64,000 nt of DNA from Toxoplasma gondii ME49 (Eukaryota > Apicomplexa > Conoidasida > Eucoccidiorida > Sarcocystidae). The notes beneath the pieces are model-generated. The model had not been told where the DNA came from and made no database searches. It was given only the letters and a program-made list of their open reading frames with translations. This document shows positions 20,955-33,300 of the stretch, piece by piece. The position numbers and the translations under genes were made by a program. How positions within the stretch are numbered: the first letter of the stretch is position 1; each line of letters starts with the position of its first letter. The DNA is taken from the NCBI RefSeq assembly GCF_000006565.2, contig NC_031480.1, positions 6,503,170 to 6,567,169 of the forward strand, read 5' to 3'.

Positions 20955-23627
20955 TCAGAGACATACTTTTCTGCGGTAGCGCGACTCATCACTCGATGAC
21001 CTTGACTCAAGAGAGCTGCTTCTGGAGCGCGACCTTCTTCTTCTCCGCTCGTGTCTCTCGTCTCTCTTCTCGCGTCGACGTTCTCTCGAGTCTTTCTCAG
21101 TCGTTCGCCGTCGTTTGCGCTCTCTTTCGTCTCTGCGCGATCTTCCTCGGTCTCGCTTCCCCTCGCCGCGACTGCTTTTCTCTCCTCTCTCTCGGTCGGC
21201 ACTTCGACTTCTCTTCCTGCCTCTTCGCGCGCGGCGATCTTCGCGCGTGCTCTTCTCTTGTCTCTTCTGGGCTTCTGTCGCAGACGACGAGTGCGTGGCT
21301 CTCGAGTTCTCCGACTTCTTCTCTCCCGACCTCTTCCGTCCTCTATTCTTCTCTATATCGCGCCCTTTCTCCCGAATCCTCCGCGAGTCCGCGCGGTGGC
21401 TCTCCCTCCCCTCTTCCTCGTGCTCGCTTCTCTTCTCTCTCCTCGTCTTCTTCTCTGAGTGGCTTTTCTTCTCTTCTCTCTTTCCCTTTGGCCTACGGTC
21501 GCTTTTCTTTTCCGCGTCCTTCCCTCTTTGCCGCTTGCCTTTCCTCTCTCCTCTCCGAACCCCCTCTGCCTCTCGCGGCGTCTCTTCCACTGACGGAGAG
21601 CGACTCAGCTTCTTCACGGCCGCATCCTCTGTGCTGTCTGCCACACAGATATCTTCCTTTCTGTCTTCTTCAGGAGCTTTCTCCGGAGAACCGCCGCGAA
21701 AATCAGATCCTGCCTGCTCTCCCTCGCTCACAGAACTGCGACGCGAAGAAGCCCCCGAGTTCCCCCCACTGGAAATGGTCTCTGCCCTCTCCGCCTCTTG
21801 CCCAGGGGCTTGCGAAGAAGACCGCGATGAAGAGTCTCTTTTCTCTTCATCCTTGTTATCTCCAGAAAACCGAGACAAAGAACGAGAAGACCCTCGCTCG
21901 CTGGCTTTGCTGTTCGCGCCTTCATCGTCCTGTTGTTCTTCGCTGTCGCTCTCTCTCGCACTCGAGCTCGACTCCCGCGAGGCCGAAGACGAGCGCGACT
22001 TCATATCTTCTTCTTTCTCTCCATCACTTGCGTTCTCCTCCACGCCTGCGCTCTTGGCAGCTCTCAGCGTGGAACCCACGCTCGCCTCCGACGCCGTTTC
22101 CTTCTCGTCTGAATCGCCTTTCTCCTCAGAGGTCACCGAGTCGCGCCTGGAGGATTCGCTTCCTGCCTCAGATTCCGCCTCCTCACGCTCTGAAGACGAA
22201 CGCTCCGATCCTTTGCCTTCCCCCTCACTTTCTCCCCCACCGTCGCATGTCGGGAGTTCCTCGCTGTGGCGAGTTACTCCGTCCTCCTTCCTTGGAGTTT
22301 CCTCTCCACTTCCGCCGCTCTTCTTGCTCCGCGCAGAACAAGAAGAGCGAGAAGAAGATGGGGAAGACGAGCGAGAGGAAGAACGAGCGGAAGAGCGAGA
22401 GCAAGAGCGAGCAGAAGAGTGAGAGGAAGAACGAGCAGCAGAGCGAGAAGAAGATGGGGAAGACGAGCGAGAAGAAGAACGAGCCGAAGAGCGAGAGGAA
22501 GAGCGAGAAGAAGATGGCGAAGACGAGCGAGAGGAAGAGTGACAGGAAGAGCGAGAGGAAGAGCGAGAAGAGGCTTGGGGGCCAGATTGCTGACAACTGC
22601 TTTCGCTGTTGCTTCTGCGGCTGTTTCCATCGTTTTCTTTATCTTGAGAACTTGTACGGCTCGTTGACTGCGAGGAGCGGGAGGTGGATCGCGAACTCTC
22701 TCGTTTTTTCTCAGGTTCTTTTGCTTTCAGACTTTCTCTTCCGATCTCCTTCTTCGGGGAGTTCGATACCTGTTTCCTGCTTCGCTTCCTCAGCTCTGCA
22801 ATCCGTTCCTGAAGACTCTTCCGAGCCGCCTGGGCACTCGACTTCTCCTCTGTCTTTTTTGCCTCTGCGGTCTCCGGCTTCTGCTGGCGCGTCTCTTCTT
22901 TCCTGATGACCCTCTTTCGCTCGTCTCTCCCGTCTCTCTCGTCTGTCTCCCCGGGCCGCCTCTCTCCATCGCGTCCTCGCCTCGGCGTTTGGCCGGCAGG
23001 AGCGTCAGGTAGAGCAGCGGGTGCAGAGACAAAAACGTCATCATCGGAGCTCGCTTCGCCTTCCGTTAGCCAGTCTTCGTCGTCCGACAGCCTGTCTGGC
23101 TGAGTGATCAAAGTCGAGATCGACGTCCAGTCTGGACTGTCCTTCCACGCACACTCCTCCAACGCGGTCTGCAGAGCCATGCGCGACGCCTTGTTCAGCT
23201 TCTTCGCCCTGCAAACAGAAACAGCGAACTCCCTGTGTTAAGTCGCGAGCGGTCCGACCAGGCATCGTCTGCATGCGCGGCGTTCGACAGGCGCAGTCCA
23301 CGGACGAGCTGGAGAGCCGAGTCGCCATCAAGCGCCGCGCGGGGCTGAGTAGTGTACATCCCAGAGCGTCAAACACTGCGGCTGTGCTGGAAATCTTCAC
23401 TCTTCAAAAGCGGCACTGTATCGTCAGTCAACAGAAAACCGGAATCGAAAGGTCGCCCGCCTCCTCGTCACAAGATGCAATTGCGTGGATCATATAAGAC
23501 GCATTTGGGTGGACCTTTGAAGACACACTCAGAGACGCAAAAAGGGAACCTTTACGCACAACTGGCCAGACCAAAAGCAACCGTGACGGACATGACGGTA
23601 CAAACACACTAAGGAATATTTCCCTAG

Positions 23628-23661
<34 letters not shown>

Positions 23662-25889
23662 AGTATAGGAAATCGATGAAGGATTTAAAGTTTAGAGGAA
23701 TGGGTTGTCCTGAACCGTAAACCTTTTTTTTATTTCTCAACAGCGAGCAGGCCCTTCCCCACAAACAGTCGCACGCAGCGGTGAATGACAACTCAGAAGC
23801 CCACACAAGGCGTATTCTCGCCTGTCTCTCCACGCTTTCACTCGCGAAAAAGAGTTGTGTGACTGAGCCAGCGCAGGCAGAGAGACAAGACGCAGGCCTC
23901 CTTGTTTCTGCCGACGTCTGCACTGAGTTCTTTGGTGGAAAAACTCACATGGGGGCGAATTCGTCGTAAGCGAGGCGGAAGTCGCGAATGTTCGAAGGCT
24001 GTGCCCAGTAGTATGTGTTGATGCCGAGAGAGAGAACCTGAAAACGCAGAGAAAATGGGAGTAGCGAATCAACAGGTCAAACCGCGAAAGAACGAGAAAG
24101 CCATCGGTTTTCAACGACATCTGATCAACGCATAGACTTCAAAAGCGCTGAGACAGGTAAGTACCTCCGGAAAAAGCATGATCCCATCCCTGGTCTCTCT
24201 GCATCGTTGTCTGTTGCCATTTCCCTTTCTGCCCCCCTTCCCCGTTCCGCATCTTCTTCTCTGCTGCCGCCTTCTGCCTTTTTTTCTCTGCATCACCATC
24301 CCGCTGTTCTCTCGATCTTTTTCCGTGGTCCATCGCGCTCTTTCTTCTCTTCAACCTCTTCTTTTTCCAGCGAACTTCTGGCAGAACCTACCAAGACCCG
24401 GTGGGGACGAACGACGCTTTGTCGAGGCTCGAGGGGCGGATTTAAGCAGGGATCTGTGGGGAGACAGACGAGGCCAGGCCACCAGGGAGATCCGGATTTC
24501 TTGAACCAGACGAGCGGTTCTCCCCGCTTCCCCACAACGCGCGAGAGGCACTTCAAGGAGCTCCAGTCAGTCGCCAGCATGGCCGAGGGCTTGGAGAGCG
24601 AGGGCAGCGTTGCTACCTTCTTTCCGTGAGTTTTGCGCTCTTCCTTGGCCTCGCGGCGAGGCGAGCGTCTCCGCGACGAGTCTCCATCGCGTTTCTCTTT
24701 GTTCTCTCCGTCGCGTTTCTCCTTCTTCTCTCCGTCGCGTTTCTCCTTCTTCTCTCCGTCGCGTTTCTCCTTCTTCTCTCCGTCGCGTTTCTCCTTCTTC
24801 CCGCCATCGCGTTTTTCCTTCTCTCTCTCGCGTTTCCCCTTTCCGCGACTCTTGTCTCTGTTGCGAGGAGTCGTCTCTGCGTCCGACGCTGAAGATCGAA
24901 GAAATGGACATGCAAAGGAGAGAGAGTGGAGAAAAGAACGGAGACAGAGGAGAGAGAAGAGCAGACAGAGAGAGATCTCGCGACACCCCCTCCTGCCCGT
25001 CTCTCGCCATCAAGCCCTCGACTAATTTTCTTCTCAACGTCTCCAACTGGGTGGAGGCACGAGAAAAACAGAAAAGGCATGCAGGATCCCTTTCCCCACT
25101 CCAAAAAACAGTCTTCTTCCTCCAAGGGAATAAGGACAGATTCTGGAGATGTTCGTTCGAGTCAGGCGAGAGAAACGCAACCTAGGAGGCAAAGACCGGA
25201 ATCGGGAGAGTGAAGATGAGACGAAAAACCTACGGCCTCTTCAGTTCATAAAACGGTCAAACGGGGACTTGTGCAGCGGCACAATGCAGAAAAGAGAGAC
25301 GATACGAAAACAGTCACCTGCAGCTGCGGACTCTGGACTGAGGGGAAAGAGAGAAGAGCTGTGGCGAAAATGTCGCAGAGTGAATGGTCATGTTCACACT
25401 TGGTCGGATAAAAGATCTTGTTACAACCCGCTGTTGACTTGACTCCAGAGAAAAGTCGCGTCTACAAACCTAGCACTCCCATTTTAAAAGGTGGAACAAG
25501 GAGTTCCTCCTCGACGCGTTCAGGTCGCCTCGTGGACGCTTCGTTGCAGTGGAACGAGAAAGGAGCTCCACTTTCTCTAGTTTCGCGACACACAGGAATG
25601 ACTGTTGCAGAAACGAAAGCAGAGGCTGAGAGAAAGTCACGTGAGGTCTGCCATGTGTATATGGTTAGAGTTCCACAGGAACCGAGCCGCGGAAATAGGA
25701 CGAGAGCTCTTTTTTAGTCGGAAAAAAACTGCACAGCGAGGTGAAGAGACAAACAGTGACAAGTGCGAGTCAACATGCGGCATCCGCCAGCTTCTCGGAT
25801 GTCGATGCACTACTAAAACGGTTCTTACCCTGATGCGTGCTCCTCGCCAGGCGTTTTTTCTCCTCTTCAATGATTCGCTTCGACGGCAT
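20955..25889 (-). CDS. PWWP-domain protein with RS-rich C-terminal half
   Basis: Four exons on the minus strand: 25889-25829 (ATG at 25889), 24888-24392, 24037-23949 and 23208-20955, all joining in frame for 966 residues. Exon 1 encodes MPSKRIIEEEKKRLARSTHQ. Exon 2 has no in-frame ATG until residue 124 and opens with five 8-residue repeats close to EKRDGEKK. The PWWP signature SGSPWWPGLV is at about 152-161, and exon 3 supplies the rest of the fold (YYWAQPSNIRDF). After about residue 240 the chain is disordered. It carries long RS and SSRSS repeats, an acidic SEEEE-type middle and a Lys/Arg-rich end with RRRRRSRSRS. PWWP domains read methylated histone H3 and bind DNA, so a chromatin adaptor coupled to splicing is the likely role (inference). 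The neighbouring CCCH gene on the same strand is also RS-rich. Confidence 0.85.
22340..22580. repeat. 12-bp GAAGAGCGAGAG-type coding repeat
   Basis: Imperfect repeats of AGGAAGAGCGAG on the plus strand. On the minus strand they encode the SSRSSSRS stretches of the PWWP protein. Overlapping antisense frames over this part are artefacts of the repeat. Confidence 0.8.
23628..23667. repeat. (TA)n microsatellite in intron 3 of the PWWP gene
   Basis: A short TA tract lies between exon 4 (starting at 23208) and exon 3 (ending at 23949) of the minus-strand gene. Confidence 0.9.
24688..24810. repeat. 24-bp coding repeat, five copies
   Basis: Near-identical 24-bp units (GCGTTTCTCCTTCTTCTCTC on the plus strand, then CGTC) encode EKRDGEKK on the minus strand in the N-terminal part of the PWWP protein. 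The frame was chosen because it is the one that runs into the PWWP domain. Confidence 0.85.
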
Positions 25890-27383
25890 TTTCGACGTCT
25901 TTCTAAAAAACAGATGGCAAAAGAAGCGACAGCAGACTCCAAATAGAACACCCTTTGATTCTTTTTCGTCCGCGCTGATTAGAAACGAAGGCAAACTTTA
26001 GAGAAGGAAGCGAGTGGACACCCGCAGCGGAGGAAAAATCCGCGACAACGGAGGACTGAAATCTTTTCTCCAGTCGTTTCCGACAGAAGAGGTCCGTCCG
26101 CAAAGCGCGTACAACCAGACGCATACGTGCATAATTGCTGGAATGCACAGACTCGGCGGGCATATCGATGCCGAAAGGGACATACAACGGCAGTGACATC
26201 GGTAGGGAGAATCGGTTGGACGCAGTTGTTTCTGGGAGAGCATCACAGTTGCCGGGTCATCGGCGTTTCCGCTATTGACCCCGCTTTGTGGGGAAGAGAA
26301 TGGAGGAGTCACTCAATCCTTGTTCCCAAAAAAAATGGTATCCTCCTTGTCTTTTCCTTTCATTCCAGTGGCCATCTTCTCCCGCGTCCCCCGGGAGAAG
26401 AGTCCCTCTTCCAGAAATCCCACTTCTCTTTGTCACCCTGGGGTGGCACAGAGGCGTTTCCAGAGTCGCGCCCGCTCGCTTACTTCGAGATTTTCCTCCG
26501 CTGCTCTTGTCGCCGGGGCCGTTCGTTTGTGCGCCTCAGCCGACTAACAAATCCTTGAATGGGCGGCAGCGAAAACGCAGAGCGTTGCTGCGAGAAAGTC
26601 GCAGCAGCCCCAACGTCGTCCCTGGCAGAGAAAAAGGCGGCCGACAACGGGGCTGAGAGCGCTATAAAAAAAGATCCAAAATGGAGAGGTCTTTTTCACA
26701 GAGCTCGCCCGCGGTTTTGCGGTCGGGTGGCTCTCCACTTCCTTGCAGAATTGCAAATTCCAAAGTTTGTGCGTCGTGCTCGTGCGCGGGCCCACCGTTG
26801 GATGCATCGCCCAAGTGCCTGCCGCTCTGCCGGGAGAACATGCACCGCGCGAAAAAAAGCCGAAGAGCGGAGACATGGGCAAGCAAGACACAGGGGAAAA
26901 GCAGATTGTGTCCTCACCGCAGCATAGCGGTCTTTAAATGCCAAAAAGACAGAAAAAAGCCGGGCCTTCCAGACACAAGGGGAAAATGCGAAAACGCCGA
27001 AATCGCGATACCGGACACCGGAACGGCGGGCGATAACGTCTAATATATCGATACAGCGGATTCACGTGGATGGCTGCAAAAACCTGCTGCCTTCGCCTCA
27101 CGGAATTGGGAGTTCGTCTCACAACATGCTCTGGTACGGTGACAGATACGCTATCTGTTTGGATAGGAAACAAGCTCAAATCCAGGAACTGGAAAAGACG
27201 CGCAAAGCAGCCTTGAGGTTGACGCGCTTTGGTGAGGGCTGCTTGCCTGCCTGCCAGATCTGCACGCGAGAACGAGCATCTTTTGACGCTCTGTCCTTTT
27301 CTGCGTTTTGCCATGGCCCTCGGCGTAGGCTCGATCACACTAACTTTGACAGAGAAAACCGAAGAAGCATGGACACTTTCCGA

Positions 27384-27397
27384 GGTGTACATACACC
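27384..27397. repeat. Palindrome GGTGTA-CA-TACACC
   Basis: Perfect 6-bp arms around CA in gene-poor DNA between the PWWP and DUF2009 genes. Confidence 0.9.
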
Positions 27398-27818
27398 TCA
27401 TCAGTGACGACCAGGAACCGCTTTTCATCAGTCCCACGGTGGATGTTTGTGTCTGTTCGCTTGGGTCTGTGGTTGCTTATTTCAGTAGAAAACGCCGTAG
27501 AGTGCGTTGAACCTCCCCCACGGTTGAAGAAGAAAAGTGGATCTTCGTGTGACTGTGTTTACTCAGAAGCTCAGATGCTCTACACGGATGAAAGCCAGTT
27601 CTGGAAGCGGCGCTTTCACCGCTGTTGTGAGTACTCGGGAAGTCGGTACATGTGACACGACGGCTCTCGACAAGAGGATTCTCTAAGGCACGATGATGCC
27701 ATGGTTTTGAAGGACTATTTTCCTCCAGTGGCTGTGTGAATGCGCTCTCCCGAGTGCGTCCGGGTACGGGTGATGGGGCACCACAAACTCGCCAGTCTGT
27801 AGATGATTTTGCTAAAAC

Positions 27819-28193
27819 ATGAGCACGTTTCAGTTTGTCACGGTGGCTGCTCGCGTGGTGTTTGCAGACCACTTTCCCGAACTGGAAAAGACAGATAAAT
27901 GGAGTGTATTCTGGACATGCGTGGGCTTACTAGGAGCGAGTAATTTAGTTACAATTGATGTGGTACAGATGAAAGACTCTTGGACAACAGGCACTCTGAC
28001 ATGTGAGCAAGCTGCTCGCAGGTCTCGGTTTCCTCAGCGTCGAGAAAATGGCTTTCCCCTGGGGAAAAAAACATATCTGCATCTAGGCTGTAGCAACGTG
28101 CTCCCACTGCCGATTACGCGGTGTTACTCGTCAATGGGTGATAAGGTTCCGTACCAGCGTTCTACCGCAATTCGATGGACACAGGTCTCATGG
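27819..28193 (+). CDS. Possible orphan exon (weak)
   Basis: An ATG at 27819 opens a frame that reaches a consensus donor ATG|GTAAGT at 28193/28194. The composition is mixed hydrophobic and charged, with a Trp/Phe-rich segment, and resembles protein better than the neighbouring frames. No downstream exon could be joined. A second ATG|GTAAGT lies at about 28599. I do not recognise it, and it may be chance. Confidence 0.2.
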
Positions 28194-30379
28194 TAAGTGC
28201 AATTCCAATTGAGGGAGAGGATCCGATCCCTGAAACCCAATGTGTTGTGGGCCTCCGACCCGAAAACGCAACGATGGCTTCATACCGGAAACTGCCTTCA
28301 ACTAAGACACCGCCGGCCGTCGTATCACACAAAGACAGCGGAAGAATCCCAGTCACAAAGAGTACGGAAGTGAACCTGCTTCGACAGCATGCAATTATTC
28401 GTTCGAACGAATCGAAGCATGTTCGCAAGCCGCAGAGGCGACGATTAGATCCATGAAAGCGGCGGTCAGACAATCCCAGATGTTAGGTGAAAAACCATTG
28501 CGGGACAGAAACCACACGTGAATGCCCCCCAGTTTCGATTTGGGCGACGATCGAAGAACATCTACAGTCCCTGAATTGCTCGTATCACTAGATCCATCAT
28601 GGTAAGTAACACTGCGTTTCTCTGACTGTCTACGCCTTAGTTCTTCCCCGTTTCAGAGTTATCTGAAGGTTCCAGCTTCGCGTAGCATTGCTGGACATGT
28701 CAACTCAGATGCCCAAGCATGTTTTCCACGGTGCATTTCGGCTTTCAGGTGTCGTCTCCTCCCTCGTGACAGGAACTGCGAGTCTTCAGACATGCCAGCA
28801 ACAAACTCCCCTGAGCTCGCTGTTAATAAGGGTGATAACAGAACTACGTATGTTGCGCGTACAGCATAACCGATGTGAAAGGGACTGGAGCCAACCTCAG
28901 CTCTATCGTCTTGCTAAACGTTCCCTTTCCCGCCAGTGTTCTGAGAGCACGCCATTCTTCCCGTCATCACCGTGTCGTTTGCGTGTCAGCGGCCAGACAA
29001 CGACGCCGCAGGGTCTGTCACCTTTCGAGGTCAACACAGTGGTGGACGACCACTGCCTTTGTCTAGTTTACCTACCCAAGACCTCGGGTTCTGTATTTGC
29101 CGCAGGACATTGCTGGATCTGAGAACTTTTCGTGAAATAGCCTTGCCCCGCATACCGGCGGAACCAGCAGATTTCCCGGTGTGGGCAACGCCTTCTGGCG
29201 TATGAGTGACTACAGATCCATCCCTTATTCGATGATCCTTGAATTTTATGTGTCTGCCTTCTCGTAGACACGCCTGCTGAAACATGCATTTGGGTACGCA
29301 TCTTTCCATCTGCATACCTTGACTGTCCCTGCTCTGTAACGGGGTTTAAGTCTGGTCACGAGGACCTTGAAGAATGTAGACAAGTCTGTTGAGTCCTGTC
29401 CCGGCACACTGAGGGGTAGGTCGTTTTCATGTCCGGCGAAAGGCTTGCTTTTGCGGGAGCGTTTCTACAAGGATTAATGCTAATTTTTGCCGGGTCTGGG
29501 CCCCCAAAATAGCTGGATTCATCATCGTGCGAACGAAAATGTGTCTGAGGGCAGTGGTGTTGCGAGGCACCCTCCCGTGTGCTGCCACGTCCAACCTTTC
29601 TCTGGAAGAGGAACGCTTGGGGCTTCTTTGCCGGACACACATTTTTGCTCCAGCTGTGGCGTTGTTTTTGTCATACATGTGGAAAGCTGACCCTCTGTTT
29701 CTCGTCGTCGCGTACAATTTCAGCTGAAATCCTCACTTTGCGCATCTTTCTTTTCGGCGCTTCTTTTCTCCGGCGAGCGTCCACGGGTCGTCCGTCGCTG
29801 CCGCTCACTCTTCCCTCCTCACGTTTCCCTCTTTCCGCGCTTCACCGCAGCATGTAGTGTAAGCGACAAGTGCACGATTTTCACGGCCTTTATCGGGTCA
29901 CCGTTGCGATTTCGGCCGTTTGTACAACTCGCCATCCAGTCCGGTAGAGCTCGATTCGCGTCCCTCGGCGGTTCCGCTCGCAGGTTTTCCATTTCTTTTG
30001 GCTTCTCCCGCGCTTTCTCATCGCTTTTCACTTGACAGCGCCCGGGCCGACCGGCTTTCTAGCGTTCCTGTCCGTTCCATGTCTCTCTCCCGCGCTGTTT
30101 CGCGACTTTTTTGCTTGTATCCGCCCACTTCCCGTGTGGCAGGAAGCCTCCGGATGTCCGCCGCTCTCCACGTACTTTTCCCCAAGACAACGCCGCTCTT
30201 TTAGCGCTCTCCGTCCCCCCTTACGTCGCCGGTGGTCCCGCGAGGCGTACGTTCACGTTTCTGCCTGGCCGCCGCACAGATTCCGCCGACCCGTTCCACC
30301 CATTCTCATCGAACGGGGTGCAGTTAAACTACCGACCGCGTCTTTTCTTCAAGGCAGTTCCGCTCTCTTCTTCGTCTCG

Positions 30380-33300
30380 ATGGCACTCTACGAGCCGCCG
30401 GGAGACGAGGACGGGTGCCGCGGCGCCTCGTCCCCCGCCTCTGCGACCAATTCCAGTTCTGACCATCTTTCGCGTCTTCTGGAAGGCCCTCTGGAAGCGG
30501 CTGAGGCGGCGGCAGAGGCTGCTCGGCTGCGCCCAACGGCGGACAGTGAAGAGGACGAGGTTTCAAACGACGCTGCGCGCCGTCGGTTCCGCAATCTCTC
30601 AGAGGAACACATTGCCATCTTGAGCAGCCTCAATCAGAACCAGCTCCTGAAAGGTAGGCTATTTTGACGGTACAGCACCGCTCCGGCGAACGCGAGACAC
30701 AAGAATGCTCAGTTCCAAGGCGACGCCTTTCGAGTGCAAAAAAGACCTTCCCGATGCGGGGCGTTCCGCCACGACCGTCTCTGCCTCGATTCCGCTCCCA
30801 TCTGCTCAGAATTCACTTGAGCATTTGCGTATGCTTGTCGTAGGCTCTGCATTTCTTAGAGCGGCCGTCGGGAAGAGGGCTACATGGTTAGACAAGTATC
30901 CGGTGGATTCGCACGTGCACGCTGGAGACGTCAGATCCTCGAGTGTGTATTTCCTTCACATGCGACGACGTATATTCCAGTGGTGTGTTTGTCGTCTCCC
31001 GTCTGGACTTTTTGTCTCTCGCCCTTGCCTTTGGAGGCTTCCACAGAAGCAACGCATTCCTGCTTCCTGACTCTCTCACCCTCGACGAGTCAAGGTCCTT
31101 TTTTCCTGCATCAGTCGCGTCTCTTCTCAGCTTTGCTCGAGTCGAGTCTGTCTTCCCCTCGCTTCTCCACTTCCGTCGCCTCTCCGTGGCGTCCGCGAAC
31201 GGGCGTTCGGTGTCTTCATGGATCCTTCGTCTTTCTGAGTCCACCTCGAGCATATTGCGAGCGCTGCGGTTCTTGCAGACTTCGTGACATGCTTCTCGGA
31301 GGAAAGGCTTCAGGGGAAACTGTTGTTTTGTCTTTTGCAGTGGTTGACCAAATCTGTGAACGGCAACATCCCCTCGATGCCGTCCTCGACAACGTAGCCG
31401 CCGATGTGGCTGCCACTGTGCGCAAGGTAAGTTCCCCGTCCCTCTACGTTTCTCCAGAAAATCAACTCATGAACACACACACATATATATATATATAATA
31501 TATAATATAAATCCATGCTTATACATATATGTATGTATATATATGTATATATAAGTAGGTATTCATGCTTGGTTCACATCGTTTTGATGCATGAAGAAAC
31601 AAACGTACACTCTGTATCTGGACGTACCCCGCGCAAGACGGTGGGGCGGAAAACTCTTTCAGTTGACGGGTTGTTTGGCTTCGTTCGACGGTGTGCAGCT
31701 TCGTCATTCACCTTTTGTTTCTATTTGCGGCTACGCGAGTGTCTCTGTGAGAGTGTCTGTTTCTTGTTTCACCAGGTCGCAGAGCAGCAGCGCCAAGCCG
31801 ACGCAGACTCCTCGCTGGACGCGGACCAAGCGACGGCTGTCGCTGCTTCAAACTCCTTGAATAAAAGCAACGCAGACCCGTCGTCATCGTCAGACTACTT
31901 GCACGTCGCCCGATTCGTTCCTCTTCGACTCACCTTCGAAGGTGAGTTCGCAGAACGCACCCGGTCCGTGACCCCCGTTCCACGCAGGGACCTCCCCGCC
32001 ACAGACGGCAAAGCTGTCTGCATCGACTGAACTTGAAAGCGCGCCGTGACCTGTCTGGCTCATACTCAAGAACCTCCTCATCCCGACGGTGTGCAGCCGG
32101 CGCTCGGCGATCTCAGACACCTCTCCATGCGTTTCTTGGCTTTTTTTGACCGTACATTTTGAGTCGTCGTGGAGGACTGAGGGACGCTTCGGACCCCGGC
32201 GTGTACAGCCGAAGCTCGTTTGTCTCGCTTCTTTGCCTGTCTTAACTATATCTCGTTTGTTTTGGTTTTTTGCCTGTCTTAACTATATCTCGTTTGTTTT
32301 GGTTCTTTGCCTGTCTTAAATATACCTCGTTTGTTTTGGTTCTTTGCCTGTCTTAAATATATCTCGTTTGTTTTGGTTCTTTGCCTGTCTTAAATATACC
32401 TCGTTTGTTTTGGTTTTTTGCCTGTCTTAAATATATCTCGTTTGTTTTGGTTCTTTGCCTGTCTTAAATATATCTCGTTTGTCTTGGTTTTTTGCCTGTC
32501 TTAAATATATCTCGTTTGTCTTGGTTTTTTGCCTGTCTTAAATATATCTCGTTTGTCTTGGTTCTTTGCCTGTCTTAAATATATCTCGTTTGTTTTGGTT
32601 TTTTGCCTGTCTTAAATATATCTCGTTTGTTTTGGTTCTTTGCCTGTCTTAAATATATCTCGTTTGTTTTGGTTTTTTGCCTGTCTTAAATATATCTCGT
32701 TTGTTTTGGTTTTTTGCCTGTCTTAAATATACCTCGTTTGTCTTGGTTTTTTGCCTGCGCCCAGAGCGCGTATTTCTGCGACTCCTGGAGAGCACGCTGG
32801 AGGTGTCGGAGTACACTGACAAAATCGACATTCTCTGTGGCGGCAGCAAGGCGCGACGAATGGCGAGAGAAATTCGACAAGTCTGTGCCATTCTCTCCGG
32901 CCTCGCTCTCGCGCACAACTACGGTCAGTTCTGCCGTTTTCTTCCTTCTGCATGCAACCAGACATGTCGCCGTCTGCGCAGGACCTTTTCCTTGTCGACA
33001 CTCTCCACCACAGAGAACCTTCATCTCAGGAAAGACACAGGCATGGCCCCCTGAGTTTGTTCTCTGCGGGTTTACGCGGTGCTCGTCTCTTTTTCCATCT
33101 CCAGTGCCCTGTGTCTTCAAGCTTTGAGCGCTGTGCTTTTCACAGTGTAGAGAACGCAATCAAGGACCGCGCCTGCATCGCCTGCATCGCCTGCATGCAG
33201 CGTAGCTTCCTCATATGCTGCTGGTTCGCTTTCTTTGCCTCGGCCGTTTTTGCAGAAGAGGGACAGCGGCTCGTTCGGGACCATGACTTTGTGTCGAACA

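Larger units (their letters stand above)
25890..30379. other. Divergent gene-poor region
   Basis: This region lies between the PWWP gene start (25889, minus) and the DUF2009 gene start (30380, plus), so it should carry both promoters. Short ORFs of 80-170 codons occur on both strands, including one at 26681-27043 (plus) after a TATAAAAAAA string at 26662 and one at 26934-27437 (minus). None has a recognisable motif. The sequence is more AT-rich than its neighbours. A perfect palindrome lies at 27384 and a weak exon candidate at 27819-28193. Confidence 0.45.

Noticed and set aside
20882..22906. 674-codon plus-strand ORF over the PWWP gene
   Set aside because: It is antisense to the RS-rich exon. 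The Ser/Leu/Phe-rich composition follows from the complementary codons, and the minus frame carries the in-frame PWWP continuation.
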